From NCBI RefSeq assembly GCF_014646255.1, contig NZ_BMNC01000023.1, forward strand, positions 1-64,000: DNA of 64,000 nt, read 5' to 3'. The notes beneath the pieces are model-generated. The model ran no database searches. It saw only the letters and a list, made by a program, of their open reading frames with translations, and was not told the DNA's origin. A program made the position numbers and the translations under genes. Positions 23,271-32,313 of the stretch are shown here, piece after piece (within the stretch, counting starts at the first letter, position 1; the number at the start of each line of letters is the position of its first letter). This DNA comes from Lentzea pudingi (lineage in GTDB: Bacteria; Actinomycetota; Actinomycetes; Mycobacteriales; Pseudonocardiaceae).

Positions 23271-23960
23271 TCACCGTTCGTCAGCACGAGCAGACCAGGC
23301 GAAAGAGGTGGCCAGTTCAGCAGCGGCGATCTCCTTGCGCAGCCGCCCCAGCGCACGATGACGCGCCACCCGCACCGCCCCCGGCGTCGAGCCGACCGCC
23401 TCAGCGGTTTCTTCGGCAGAAAGCCCGACCATCACCGTCAGCACCAGGATCTCCCGCTGCTTCTCCGGAAGGAGGTGGAGCAACCGGCTCATCTGGCTGG
23501 AAAACTCGCTCTGCATCGCTCGCTGCTCCACGGCTTCCATTTCCGCCACGTCGGGGCTGCGCTCGTGGCGGTCCCTGGCGGCAGCCCGATGCGCGTCGGC
23601 GACCTTGTGCACCGCTATCCCGTAGACGAACGCGAGGAACGGTCGCCCCTGATCGCGATACTTGGGCAAAGCGGTCAGCACTGCGAGACACACGTCCTGC
23701 GCAACGGAGTCCGCCGTGACGGCGCTTCTTCCGACCCTCGCACGGCAGTACTTCACCACCAGAGGACGGATGAAGTGCAACACGCGTTCAATCGCTTGGC
23801 GATCGCCGGCTACCGCAGCTGACACGTCTGCCTCGCTGCCTGCCACAGGCATGGCCCCGCGACGTTTCACGTCCACAAGAGCGGCCTCGACGTCCAACCG
23901 GGCGGCGACGGATGCCACCAGGTCCTGGTTGGCACGGTCAAGCCATTCATCAAACCTCAC
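23271..23960 (-). CDS. SigD/ShbA-like RNA polymerase sigma factor with an extra N-terminal segment
   Basis: The 229-residue protein has sigma region 2 in AIERVLHFIRPLVVKYCRARVG, SVAQDVCLAVLTALPKYRDQGRPFLAFVYGIAVHKVADAHR, and region 4 in LLPEKQREILVLTVMVGLSAEETAEAVGSTPGAVRVARHRALGRLRK. This pattern is close to the SigD/ShbA group of actinobacteria. The start is a GTG overlapping the upstream sigma stop as GTGA. It adds about 36 residues (FDEWLDRANQDLVASVAARLDVEAALVDVKRR) that are not part of a sigma fold. A start at the internal ATG (23852) would remove them but has no good ribosome binding site. Confidence 0.85.
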   Translation of the reverse strand: MRFDEWLDRANQDLVASVAARLDVEAALVDVKRRGAMPVAGSEADVSAAVAGDRQAIERVLHFIRPLVVKYCRARVGRSAVTADSVAQDVCLAVLTALPKYRDQGRPFLAFVYGIAVHKVADAHRAAARDRHERSPDVAEMEAVEQRAMQSEFSSQMSRLLHLLPEKQREILVLTVMVGLSAEETAEAVGSTPGAVRVARHRALGRLRKEIAAAELATSFAWSARADER

Positions 23961-24478
23961 GCGGCTCCCCCTTCCGCGGACTCCGGTCCCGCAGCTCCCT
24001 CGAATTCCTTCTTGAGCCGATCCCTCGCGTGGCGCAGGGTCGACCGCACGGTCGCGGAGGTCATCTCGAGTGCCTCCGCGATCTCGACGTTCGTGAATCC
24101 GTCCAGATGCCACGCGAAGACCAAGCGTTGTCGTTCAGGAAGTTTGGCCAGCAGGTATTCCACCTGAGGCTGCTCCACGACCGCGGCGAGCGTGTCGTCC
24201 ACCGAATGGTCGTTGGACGTGTTCAGCCAACCTCCGGAGAGCGCGCGCCGGATGCCTTCCCTGCTGCGCTCGATCGACTCCACCGCGTTGCCGTACGCGG
24301 CTTTGCGCACCCACGCCCTGGGGTATCTCAACGTTGCCCATTTGCCCCGTGCCGCGAGCATGGCTTCAGAGGCCGAGTCCTCGGACGTCGCCCGGTCGAA
24401 GTTCATCTTGACCAGAAAGGCGACCAGACGAGCGAACTCACAGCGGAAGAAGTCATCGAAGTCGAGCGAACTCGCCAC
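23957..24478 (-). CDS. ECF-type RNA polymerase sigma factor
   Basis: The 173-residue two-domain protein has region 2 in FDDFFRCEFARLVAFLVKMNFDRATSEDSASEAMLAARGKW, followed by RYPRAWVRKAAYGNAV. Region 4 is LLAKLPERQRLVFAWHLDGFTNVEIAEALEMTSATVRSTLRHARDRLKK. The start is GTG 24478, with AAGGAGG (24489-24495) 10 nt upstream. Its stop overlaps the start of a second sigma-factor gene, so two sigma factors are made from one coupled message. No recognised anti-sigma factor follows, except possibly the small membrane protein at the end of the operon. Confidence 0.88.
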   Translation of the reverse strand: MASSLDFDDFFRCEFARLVAFLVKMNFDRATSEDSASEAMLAARGKWATLRYPRAWVRKAAYGNAVESIERSREGIRRALSGGWLNTSNDHSVDDTLAAVVEQPQVEYLLAKLPERQRLVFAWHLDGFTNVEIAEALEMTSATVRSTLRHARDRLKKEFEGAAGPESAEGGAA

Positions 24479-24826
24479 GCTCGCGCCACCTCCTTACCGT
24501 GGTCAGGATCAGCCGTCACCTGTGTAGTGCGCCGGGAACCTCGCCGCGTGCAAAGCATGCGGGAATCAAGTCCAGCAGTTGTGGATGGCTGACGTCGCGG
24601 ACGTACCGGGAGGCCGGCGAAACCTCAGCTCACCGATGTGCCGTTGCCCGTCGTTGCCGCAGGGGACGATGCTGAGCGACCTCACCCGTAGGGATCGTGC
24701 AAGTCGGTCCGCCGTCGATGGGGGGAGGTCTTCGAGGCATGGCGGTCGGCGAGGACGCCTTGCCGGCCGACGTGAGCCGTTCGGAGGCAGGCGAGGAAAA
24801 CGGCGCCGTGTGGCACTGTCAGCGCC
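24479..24826. other. Divergent intergenic region between the sigma operon and P450
   Basis: These 348 bases contain the sigma operon Shine-Dalgarno and must hold promoters for both directions. I see no convincing -35/-10 pair, no strong hairpin and no credible small gene. Confidence 0.5.
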
Positions 24827-26011
24827 ATGATTCCGGACGTCGTGCGGTACCGGCAGGCCGATCTCCTCGCGGCTCTGCACCGGCGGTTCGGGCCGGTCGT
24901 GCGGATGGGCCCGTACACCTACCTCCTCGGGCCCGAGGCGAACCGGTTCGTGTTCGCGCACTCCGAGCTGTTCGAGGTGGAGCGGGCGTTCCAGTCGCTG
25001 GTGCCGGTGGACGGGCCCACGTCGTTGATCGTCAGCGACGGCGAGGACCACAAGCGGCGGCGTCGGTTCGTGCAGCCTGCGTTGGCGCATCGGCAGATCG
25101 CGAGCTACGTGCCGGTCATGCGGGCCAACGCCGAGGCGACGGTCGGCGCGTGGCGGCCCGGCGAGACCGTCGACGCGTACCAGGAGTTCCGCCGGGCGAT
25201 TCGGCGGAGCACGATCCACGCGTTGTTCGGCGAGGAGTTGGCGCAGGAGGCGGACTTCTTCGGTGCGCACCTGCAGGTGTTGATCAACCTGATCGACCGG
25301 AATCCGGCGGTCGTCACGCTGCTGCGGACGATGAGGGCTCCGGCCTGGCGCAACGCGATGCGGGCTCGCAGGGCCGTGGACGCGCGGGTTTATCGGGCGA
25401 TCGAGGAGACGCGCCAAGGCAAGACGGCCGGTGATGTGCTCACTTCTCTCGTGGAAGGTGACGGGCTGAGCGACCTGGAGGTGCGCGACCAGATCGTCAC
25501 GCTGATCGCGGCCGGGTACGAGACGACCAGTGGCGCGATGGCGTGGGCGGTGTTCAACCTGTTGCGGCACAACGGGGTCTGGGAGCGAGCCCGAGAAGAC
25601 GACGACTACCTGGCGAACGTCGTCAACGAGACGCTGCGGCTCTATCCCCCGGCGGTCGTCTCGGCACGGGTCGCGACGCAGGAGTTCGAATTCGCCGGGA
25701 AGAAGATCAAGCAGGGCACGTTCCTGCTGTACAGCCCGTACGTCACGCATCGGCTGGCCGAGGTCTTCCCGGACCCGCTGCGGTTCGACCCGGACCGCTG
25801 GGAGGCCAAGCCGGCGCCGCACGAGTTCCTGCCGTTCGGCGGAGGGCCGCACCGCTGCATCGGCGCCGGGCTCGCCACGACCGTGTTGACCGTGATGCTG
25901 AAAGTGTTGTTGCAGAAGCCGAAACCCGAACTGCTCCCCCAGCGCCTCACGCCGACCGGCCTCGCGGCGATGCGTCCGAAGAACGGCCTCAGAATCCGAG
26001 CAGCAGGGTGA
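24827..26011 (+). CDS. Cytochrome P450
   Basis: The intact 394-residue P450 has the I-helix AAGYETTSGAMAW, the K-helix ETLRLYPP and the heme loop FGGGPHRCIGAG with ligand Cys344. The ETLRLYPP and FGGGPHRCIG wording is closer to the CYP102/eukaryote-like group than to typical actinomycete CYP105/107 enzymes such as the broken one at 18.5-19.6 kb. The substrate is unknown and no ferredoxin gene is adjacent. It is transcribed divergently from the sigma operon, and its 3' end overlaps the DUF1772 gene on the other strand by 23 bases. Confidence 0.9.
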   Translation: MIPDVVRYRQADLLAALHRRFGPVVRMGPYTYLLGPEANRFVFAHSELFEVERAFQSLVPVDGPTSLIVSDGEDHKRRRRFVQPALAHRQIASYVPVMRANAEATVGAWRPGETVDAYQEFRRAIRRSTIHALFGEELAQEADFFGAHLQVLINLIDRNPAVVTLLRTMRAPAWRNAMRARRAVDARVYRAIEETRQGKTAGDVLTSLVEGDGLSDLEVRDQIVTLIAAGYETTSGAMAWAVFNLLRHNGVWERAREDDDYLANVVNETLRLYPPAVVSARVATQEFEFAGKKIKQGTFLLYSPYVTHRLAEVFPDPLRFDPDRWEAKPAPHEFLPFGGGPHRCIGAGLATTVLTVMLKVLLQKPKPELLPQRLTPTGLAAMRPKNGLRIRAAG

Positions 26012-26399
26012 CCGTCGCTCCGGCGCAGGCGACGGCGCGCACGTGGTTCCAGAGCGTCCACGTGCGCAGGTAGGCAGGCCAGTAGGCGTCGTCGGTCCGT
26101 TCGAGACGGTTGTTCATCGGCACGTTGACGACCATCGTGAGCAGCAGGCAGCCAACGATGTAGAGCAGGCCGCCGACGATCCTGCCCTGGAAGACCTCGA
26201 TGCCGCACAGGACCGCGGTGCCGAGGAACAGCAGCAGGAACACCGGGTTCTGGATGCGCGCGTTGATCCGGCGCATGGCGGCGCGGGCGTCCGCGGCGGG
26301 CAGGTCCGCGAGGCCCGGCATGACGGCGACGGAGAAGGCGAAGAACACACCGGCCATCAGACCGGTGGCAGTGACTGCGATCAGCGTGAGTGTCCCCAT
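25989..26399 (-). CDS. DUF1772 family membrane protein
   Basis: The 136-residue protein has about four transmembrane helices: TLTLIAVTATGLMAGVFFAFSV, PVFLLLFLGTAVLCGIEVF, IVGGLLYIVGCLLLTMVVNV and a C-terminal one. The MNNRLE...W pattern before the last helix is typical of DUF1772, a family that includes anthrone-oxygenase-like proteins. Function here is unknown. It is divergent from an AraC regulator with an 82-bp gap, so that regulator probably controls it (inference). Confidence 0.8.
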   Translation of the reverse strand: MGTLTLIAVTATGLMAGVFFAFSVAVMPGLADLPAADARAAMRRINARIQNPVFLLLFLGTAVLCGIEVFQGRIVGGLLYIVGCLLLTMVVNVPMNNRLERTDDAYWPAYLRTWTLWNHVRAVACAGATVTLLLGF

Positions 26400-26481
26400 G
26401 GCAGCAACTCTGACCTGTCGAAGCCGGACTCTCAATGACAATTCATCGCGCGGGCTTGCTCGTTCGTCCAGAATCAACGGC

Positions 26482-27381
26482 ATGACGGACGCGCTGGGCG
26501 AGGCACTGCACCTGTTGAGGATGTCCGGCACCTTCTACTGCCGCAACGAGCTCACCGAGCCGTGGGGCGCGACGATGCCCGACATGGCGGACTGCCTGTG
26601 GTTCCACGTGCTGACCAGCGGCCAGTGCGACGTCGAGGTCGACGGCCAGGTCATCTCGCTCGAACCCGGCGACGTGCTGCTCGTCCCGGGCGGGCAGCGC
26701 CATCGGCTGTTCCACGGCGACGCGGAGACGCCACTCGTCACGACGCTGCCGCACGAGTTCGAGACCGAGAACTACGCGATCCTGCGGCACGGTGGTGGCG
26801 GTGCGGTGACGCACCTCGTGTGTGGTGCGGTCCGCTTCGACCATCCGGCCGCGAAGCACCTCGTCAACGTGTTGCCGAACGTGCTGTACGTGCGCCGCGC
26901 CGACGACATGCGCGCCACGATCGACCTGATGGCCATCGAGTCGCAGGCCGTGCGTCCCGGCGGTGAGGCGGTCATCACCAGGCTCGCGGACGTGCTGGTG
27001 ATCCAGACGATCCGCTCGTGGCTCGCCAACGACCCGGCCGCGCGCACGGGCTGGCTCGGCGCGTTGCAGGACCAGCAGATCGGGGAAGCCCTCGCGCTGA
27101 TCCACCGCGACCCCGCGCAGCCGTGGACCGTCGAACGCCTCGCGCACCAGACCGCCATGTCACGGTCGGCGTTCGCGGCACGGTTCACCGAACTCGTCGG
27201 CGAACCGGCCATGCGCTACGTCACGCGGTGGCGCATGCACGTCGCGATGAACCGCCTCAAAGACCGTGACAGCACGGTCAGCGAGATCGCCCGCGGCCTC
27301 GGTTACGAGTCGGAGGCCGCGTTCAGCCGGGCGTTCAAACGGATCGTGGGGATGTCGCCCGGTCAGGCGCGAGCGGGCTGA
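26482..27381 (+). CDS. AraC-family transcriptional regulator with cupin sensor domain
   Basis: The 299-residue protein has an N-terminal cupin (LWFHVLTSGQCDVEVDGQVISLEPGDVLLVPGGQRHRLF). The C-terminal double helix-turn-helix is WTVERLAHQTAMSRSAFAARFTELVGEPAMRYVTRWRMHVAMNRL plus VSEIARGLGYESEAAFSRAFKRIVGMSPGQ. This is the AraC-type cupin_6 arrangement. It likely regulates the divergent DUF1772 gene. Its last 19 bases overlap the VOC gene on the opposite strand. Confidence 0.92.
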   Translation: MTDALGEALHLLRMSGTFYCRNELTEPWGATMPDMADCLWFHVLTSGQCDVEVDGQVISLEPGDVLLVPGGQRHRLFHGDAETPLVTTLPHEFETENYAILRHGGGGAVTHLVCGAVRFDHPAAKHLVNVLPNVLYVRRADDMRATIDLMAIESQAVRPGGEAVITRLADVLVIQTIRSWLANDPAARTGWLGALQDQQIGEALALIHRDPAQPWTVERLAHQTAMSRSAFAARFTELVGEPAMRYVTRWRMHVAMNRLKDRDSTVSEIARGLGYESEAAFSRAFKRIVGMSPGQARAG

Positions 27382-27746
27382 ATCAGGTCCCAGCGGTTGC
27401 CGTAGAGGTCCTCGAACACGGCCACGCGGCCGTAGACCTCGTCACGCGGCTGCTCCCGGAAGTACACGCCGAACTCGGTCATGCGGGCGTGGTCGCGGTC
27501 GAAGTCGTCGGTGTTGAGGAAGAACCCGACCCGGCCACCGGTCTGGTCGCCCACTCGTGCCTGCTGCTGACCTGTGTCAGCCTGTGCCAGCAGCAGCGAC
27601 GTCCCCTCTCCCGCCGACACCACGACCCAGCGCTTGTCGCCCTGCGGAACGTCCTCGACCAGTGTGAACCCGAGTCCGTCCACGTAGAAGCGGATCGCCT
27701 CGTCGTAGTCGCGGACAACCAACGTCACCAACCCAATAGATCGCAC
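27363..27746 (-). CDS. VOC-family (glyoxalase-like) protein
   Basis: The 127-residue protein starts VRSIGLVTLVVRDYDEAIRFYVDGLGFTLVEDVPQG, a typical glyoxalase/bleomycin-resistance/dioxygenase repeat, and ends EQPRDEVYGRVAVFEDLYGNRWDLIQ, with the metal-site Glu in VFEDLYGN. The function is not predictable. GTG 27746 gives the family's usual length. It is divergent from the alpha/beta hydrolase gene. Confidence 0.88.
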   Translation of the reverse strand: MRSIGLVTLVVRDYDEAIRFYVDGLGFTLVEDVPQGDKRWVVVSAGEGTSLLLAQADTGQQQARVGDQTGGRVGFFLNTDDFDRDHARMTEFGVYFREQPRDEVYGRVAVFEDLYGNRWDLIQPARA

Positions 27747-27784
27747 GGCGACGAGTATCGATGACGAGAGAGGTCTACTCCCAC

Positions 27785-28369
27785 ATGGCTGACTCACTCG
27801 TACTCCTGCACCCCGGCGGTGCGGACCCCTCGGCGTTCGGACCGCAGTTCGACGCTCTGGCCGATTTCGCCCTGCACGCACCACATCGGACCGACCAGGC
27901 CACTCAGGACCACACCGAGATGGCGCACGAGACCATCGAGTTCCTCGAACGGATCGGGCCCGCCCACCTGCTCGGCTGCAGCGACGGCGCCACGGTCGCG
28001 CTGCTCACCGCAACCCTCAGACCTGACCTCGTGCAACGGCTTGTGGTCGTGTGCGGCGTCTACCACCACGACGGCTGGGACCCGGCCACGGAACTAACGC
28101 CGATGCACCGCCGGTCACCCGCGCTCACCGCAGAAGACTTGGCAAAGCTGCCCAACCGAACGCTGATCATGATCGGCGACGACGACGAGGTCACGCTGGA
28201 GCACGCCGCGAAGATGTACCGGGCACTGCCGAACGCCGAACTGGCCGTCGTTCCCGGCACGTCACACGGCCTGCTGCACGAGAAGCCCGCGCTGTGCAAC
28301 GCGATGATCGTCGACTTCCTGACCAACGATCCGGTCGAGACATACGCGCCGATTCGTCGCCGTATGTGA
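27785..28369 (+). CDS. Alpha/beta hydrolase
   Basis: The product is 194 residues. The nucleophile elbow is GCSDGAT (GxSxG), the acid lies in IMIGDDDEVT, and the histidine is in VPGTSHGLLHEKP. The beginning MADSLVLLHPGGADPSAFGPQ is the first strand plus the oxyanion HPGG motif. An upstream ATG at 27761 is also possible. The substrate is unknown. The MFS gene begins 12 bases after the stop, suggesting one transcript for uptake and hydrolysis of a small acid ester (inference). Confidence 0.85.
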   Translation: MADSLVLLHPGGADPSAFGPQFDALADFALHAPHRTDQATQDHTEMAHETIEFLERIGPAHLLGCSDGATVALLTATLRPDLVQRLVVVCGVYHHDGWDPATELTPMHRRSPALTAEDLAKLPNRTLIMIGDDDEVTLEHAAKMYRALPNAELAVVPGTSHGLLHEKPALCNAMIVDFLTNDPVETYAPIRRRM

Positions 28370-28381
28370 TTGGGTGCCTCT

Positions 28382-29647
28382 ATGGCGGTTACATCGGAGA
28401 AGCATCGACTGCCCGTACGCACGCTCGTCGCTTCAAGCGCCGGCAACGCGGTGGAGTGGTACGACTGGGGCATCTACACGGCCTTCAGCATCTACTTCGC
28501 CACGCAGATCTTCCCCGCGGGCAACGAGGCCGCGGCGCTGCTGAGCACCTTCGCGACGTTCGCTCTCGCCTTCTTCTTCCGCCCGCTCGGCGGTTATCTG
28601 CTCGGCCGGTTCGCGGACCTCAGAGGCCGCCGGACCGCGATGCTGTTCACGATCGTGCTGATGTCCGGTGGCTCGGTGATGATCGGCCTGCTGCCGACGT
28701 TCGAGCAGGTCGGCTGGCTGTCCCCGGCGTTGCTGGTGCTCGCCCGGATCGCGCAGGGCATGGCACTCGGCGGCGAGGTGTCGAACGCGTCGGCGTACCT
28801 GGCGGAGATCGCGCCGGCCTCCCACCGCGGCCGGTACTCGTCGTTCTTCTACATCTCGACCGGTGCGGCGGTGTTGATCGCGTCGCTGCTCGGGTTCTTC
28901 CTGTCGCGCAACCTCGACAAGGCCGCGATGGCCTCCTACGGCTGGCGCGTGCCGTTCCTGATCGGCGGCGTGCTCGGGCTGGTCGGGCTGTGGCTGCGGC
29001 GGGAGCTCAAGGAGACCGAACAGTTCGAGGAGAACAAGGCCAAGGCCGAGAGCCTGCGCAACCCGCTGATGATGACGCTGAAGGAGCACCCGAAGGCCGT
29101 CGGGCAGCTCATCGGCATCACGCTGCTGTCAACGCTGAGCTTCTACACCTTCTTCAGCGCGCTGACGCCGTTCGCGGTGAAGAGCAAGGGCGCCAACGAC
29201 ATCGACGTGTTCCTGGCGCTGTCGATCGGCACGGTCGTGTTCATCGCGCTGCAGTACCCGATGGGGTGGATGGCGGACCGCTACGGCCGCAAACCACAGA
29301 TGCTCGTGTGGTCGGCGGCGATGGCGTTGCTGGTCGTGCCGCTGTCGACACTGGTCAAACCCGGCTTGGCGAACCTCGTGGTCGTGTTCGCCGTGGGACT
29401 CGGCCTCTACACGGCGATCACGTCGATCGCGCCCGCGATCATGAGCGAGCTGTTCCCGACCGAACTGCGCGGCCTCGGCATCGGTGCCTGGTACAACCTG
29501 ACCGTCGCCGTGTTCGGCGGCACCGCCCCGCTGGTCATCCAGGCCGTGGGCGGCACCGTCTTCTTCTGGTACGTCGCGGTCGCCGCGGTGATCACGTTCC
29601 TCGTCGTCCTGACGCTGCCGGAGACGAAGGGCGTGGAACTCACCTAG
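28382..29647 (+). CDS. MFS transporter, metabolite:H+ symporter (MHS) type
   Basis: The 421-residue protein has 12 predicted membrane spans. NAVEWYDWGIYTAFSIYF in the first helix, RPLGGYLLGRFADLRGRR in the loop, and ARIAQGMALGGEVSNASAYLAEIAP are hallmarks of the KgtP/ProP/ShiA (MHS) subfamily, which imports dicarboxylates, compatible solutes or shikimate. Substrate unknown. It follows the hydrolase gene closely and ends in an 8-bp convergent overlap with proB. Confidence 0.9.
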   Translation: MAVTSEKHRLPVRTLVASSAGNAVEWYDWGIYTAFSIYFATQIFPAGNEAAALLSTFATFALAFFFRPLGGYLLGRFADLRGRRTAMLFTIVLMSGGSVMIGLLPTFEQVGWLSPALLVLARIAQGMALGGEVSNASAYLAEIAPASHRGRYSSFFYISTGAAVLIASLLGFFLSRNLDKAAMASYGWRVPFLIGGVLGLVGLWLRRELKETEQFEENKAKAESLRNPLMMTLKEHPKAVGQLIGITLLSTLSFYTFFSALTPFAVKSKGANDIDVFLALSIGTVVFIALQYPMGWMADRYGRKPQMLVWSAAMALLVVPLSTLVKPGLANLVVVFAVGLGLYTAITSIAPAIMSELFPTELRGLGIGAWYNLTVAVFGGTAPLVIQAVGGTVFFWYVAVAAVITFLVVLTLPETKGVELT

Positions 29648-30767
29648 CCAGCGGCACCAGGTCGTCCGCGTGCACGACCTCGCGGCGGTGCTCCTCAGGC
29701 AGGTCGTGGGACTTGCGGCCGATCAACGACGGCAGCTCGGCCGAGTCGTAGCCGACGACTCCGCGGGCCACGACCTCGCCGGACAGGCTCACCAGCTCCA
29801 CGACGTCACCGGCTTCGAAGTCGCCGTCCACGCCGGTGATCCCGGCGGCCAGCAGCGAACGACGCCTGCCCACGACCGCGGCGACCGCGCCGTCGTCGAG
29901 GTGCAGGCGGCCGTTGGCGTCGGTGGCGTACCCGAGCCAGAAGCGGCGGGCGGTGAGGCGGGAACCCGTTGCGGCGAAAGCGGTGCCGACGTCGGCCTTG
30001 GTCAGGGCGCGGCCTGCTTCGGTGGCGCTGGTGAGCAGGACCGGGATGCCCGCGGACGAGGCCAGACGAGCGGCGGCGAGCTTCGAGGCCATGCCTCCGG
30101 TGCCAAGACCGGACGCGCCAACGCTACCGGCCTTCACACCGTCCACATCGGACGCTGATCCCACCTCGGCGATGCGGACGGCTCCCGGCTGGCGCGGGTC
30201 ACCCGAGTAGAGGGCGTCCACGTCGGACAGCAGGAAGAGCGCGTCGGCACCCACCAGGTGCGCCACGAGGGCGGCGAGGCGGTCGTTGTCGCCGAAGCGG
30301 ATCTCTTCGGTGGCAACGGTGTCGTTCTCGTTCACGACCGGCACGGCACCGAGGGCCAGCAGCCTGTCGAACGTCCGCTGGGCGTTGCGGTAGTGCGCGC
30401 GGCGCACCACGTCGTCCGCCGTCAGCAGGACCTGGCCGACGGTCAGCGAATAACGCCCGAACGAGTTCGCGTAGGCGTGCGCCAGCGTGAGCTGCCCGAC
30501 GCTCGCCGCGGCCTGCTGGGTGGCGAGGTCACGCGGGCGGCGGGAGATCTTCAACGGCGCCAGGCCCGCCGCGATCGCGCCCGAGGACACGAGCACGACC
30601 TGGCTTCCCGCTGCGGCACGGGCGGCGAGGGCGTCGACCAGCGCGTCGAGACGCGCCGGGTCGAGACCACCTTCCGCTGTGGTCAAAGAAGAAGAACCGA
30701 CCTTGACCACGATGCGGTTCGCCGAGGCGACCGCGGTTCGAGCTTGTGAGACCACGGGGGCCGTCAC
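29640..30767 (-). CDS. proB: Glutamate 5-kinase
   Basis: The 375-residue protein contains NRIVVKVGSSSLTT, VLVSSGAIAAGL, VPVVNENDTVATEEIRFGDNDRLAALVAHLVGADALFLLSDVDALY and GTGGMASKLAAARLA. These form the amino-acid-kinase domain, followed by a C-terminal PUA domain (FEAGDVVELVSLSGEVVARGVVGYDSAEL). It phosphorylates glutamate in the first step of proline synthesis. GTG 30767 lies 4 bases after the obg stop, with GAGGAG upstream inside obg, so the pair is coupled. Confidence 0.96.
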   Translation of the reverse strand: MTAPVVSQARTAVASANRIVVKVGSSSLTTAEGGLDPARLDALVDALAARAAAGSQVVLVSSGAIAAGLAPLKISRRPRDLATQQAAASVGQLTLAHAYANSFGRYSLTVGQVLLTADDVVRRAHYRNAQRTFDRLLALGAVPVVNENDTVATEEIRFGDNDRLAALVAHLVGADALFLLSDVDALYSGDPRQPGAVRIAEVGSASDVDGVKAGSVGASGLGTGGMASKLAAARLASSAGIPVLLTSATEAGRALTKADVGTAFAATGSRLTARRFWLGYATDANGRLHLDDGAVAAVVGRRRSLLAAGITGVDGDFEAGDVVELVSLSGEVVARGVVGYDSAELPSLIGRKSHDLPEEHRREVVHADDLVPLAR

Positions 30768-30771
30768 TGTG

Positions 30772-32232
30772 TTACTCCTCGCTGGAATCACCGTAGTCGT
30801 CGCCGTACTCACCGGGCGCGCGGCGGGCCTTCTTCAGGGCCTTGCGCTCGTGGGCGCCGATGCGGTCGTTGCGCTCGAGACGGATGTCCGTGCCTCGCCC
30901 GGTCATCGTCATCGCGATGCCGGCCGGGGTGGTCGGTTCCCAGTCGAAGATCAGGTCGCCGATGGTGACCTGGCAACCCGGGACGGCGCCCATCTTCACG
31001 AGCTTCTCCTCGACGCCCAGCCTGTTGAGGCGGTCCGCGAGGTAACCGACGGCTTCGTCGTTGGAGAAGTCGGTTTGGCGGATCCAGCGCTCGGGGCGTT
31101 CGCCCTTCACGATGAAGCCACCCTCGACCGAGGGGTCCTCGATCACGGTGAAGCCCTGGTCGTCCACGGCGGTCGGCCGCAGCACGATTCGGGTCGACTC
31201 CTTCTTCGGCTTGGCCGCGCGGTACTCGCGCACGACCTCGGCCAGCTTGAACGTCAGCTCGCGCAGGCCCTGGCGGGACACGGTCGACACCTCGAAGACC
31301 GGCAGGCCGCGAGCCTCGATCTCCGGGCGGACGATGTCGGCGAGGTCCTGGGCGTCCGGGATGTCGACCTTGTTGAGGATCACCACGCGCGGGCGGTCCT
31401 CGAAGTTGCCGCCGAGAGCGGGCGTGTACTCCGAGAGTTCCTTCTCCAGCGCGTCGATGTCCGCGATCGGGTCGCGGCCCGGCTCGTACGTCGCGCAGTC
31501 GACGACGTGCGCGAGAACGGCGGTGCGCTCGATGTGGCGCAGGAAGTCGAGGCCGAGGCCCTTGCCCTGCGACGCGCCGGGGATCAGGCCGGGGACGTCG
31601 GCCATCGTGAAGATGGTGTCGCCCGCGGTGATCACGCCGAGGTTGGGGACCAGCGTCGTGAACGGGTAGTCGGCGATCTTCGGCTTCGCGGCGGAGAGCA
31701 CGGAGATCAGCGACGACTTGCCGGCCGACGGGAAGCCGAGCAGGCCCACGTCCGCGACGGACTTGAGCTCGAGCACCAGGTCACGCGTCTCGCCGGGCTC
31801 GCCGAGCAGCGCGAAGCCGGGCGCCTTGCGGGCCCTCGACGCGAGCGAGGCGTTGCCCAGACCGCCACGGCCACCGGCCGCCGCGATGAGCTGCGTGCCC
31901 TCGCCGACGAGGTCCGCGACGATCTCGCCGGCCTCGGTCAGCACGACGGTGCCGTCCGGGACGCGCAGGATCAGGTCTTCGCCGTTCGCGCCGTCGCGGT
32001 TCGCACCGGCACCGGCCTTGCCGCTCGTGGCGGAGGCGTGCGGGCGGAAGTGGAAGTCCAGCAGGGTGTGCACCTGCGAGTCGACGACGAGGATGACGTT
32101 GCCGCCACTGCCCCCGTTGCCGCCGTCCGGGCCGCCGAGCGGCTTGAACTTCTCGCGGTGCACTGAAGCACAACCGTTGCCCCCGTTGCCGGCGGCAGCG
32201 TGGATCACCACCCGGTCAACAAATCGAGCCAC
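30772..32232 (-). CDS. obg: Obg GTPase (CgtA)
   Basis: The 486-residue protein has the glycine-rich Obg fold (RFVDRVVIHAAAGNGGNGCASVHREKFKPLGGPDGGNGGSGGN), a G domain with G1 GFPSAGKSS near residue 168, DVPGLIPGAS and NKVDIP, and a C-terminal OCT domain ending in an acidic tail (YGDDYGDSSEE). It acts in 50S assembly and stress response. The GTG at 32232 gives the family's VARFVDRV start with GGAAG 8 nt upstream. The ATG at 32238 is less well spaced. It is followed by proB, as in most actinobacteria. Confidence 0.96.
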   Translation of the reverse strand: MARFVDRVVIHAAAGNGGNGCASVHREKFKPLGGPDGGNGGSGGNVILVVDSQVHTLLDFHFRPHASATSGKAGAGANRDGANGEDLILRVPDGTVVLTEAGEIVADLVGEGTQLIAAAGGRGGLGNASLASRARKAPGFALLGEPGETRDLVLELKSVADVGLLGFPSAGKSSLISVLSAAKPKIADYPFTTLVPNLGVITAGDTIFTMADVPGLIPGASQGKGLGLDFLRHIERTAVLAHVVDCATYEPGRDPIADIDALEKELSEYTPALGGNFEDRPRVVILNKVDIPDAQDLADIVRPEIEARGLPVFEVSTVSRQGLRELTFKLAEVVREYRAAKPKKESTRIVLRPTAVDDQGFTVIEDPSVEGGFIVKGERPERWIRQTDFSNDEAVGYLADRLNRLGVEEKLVKMGAVPGCQVTIGDLIFDWEPTTPAGIAMTMTGRGTDIRLERNDRIGAHERKALKKARRAPGEYGDDYGDSSEE

Positions 32233-32313
32233 GGTCATCACTTCCAACTGCTAGAGGCGGCGAATTCCGACTGGGAACGCCGCATGGGGTCCGGGGGTCG
32301 CCCCGGCTGGGGT

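Noticed and set aside
24579..24830. Small plus-strand frame between the sigma operon and P450
   Set aside because: Arg/Ser-rich shadow-like translation, no ribosome binding site, and it overlaps the P450 start.
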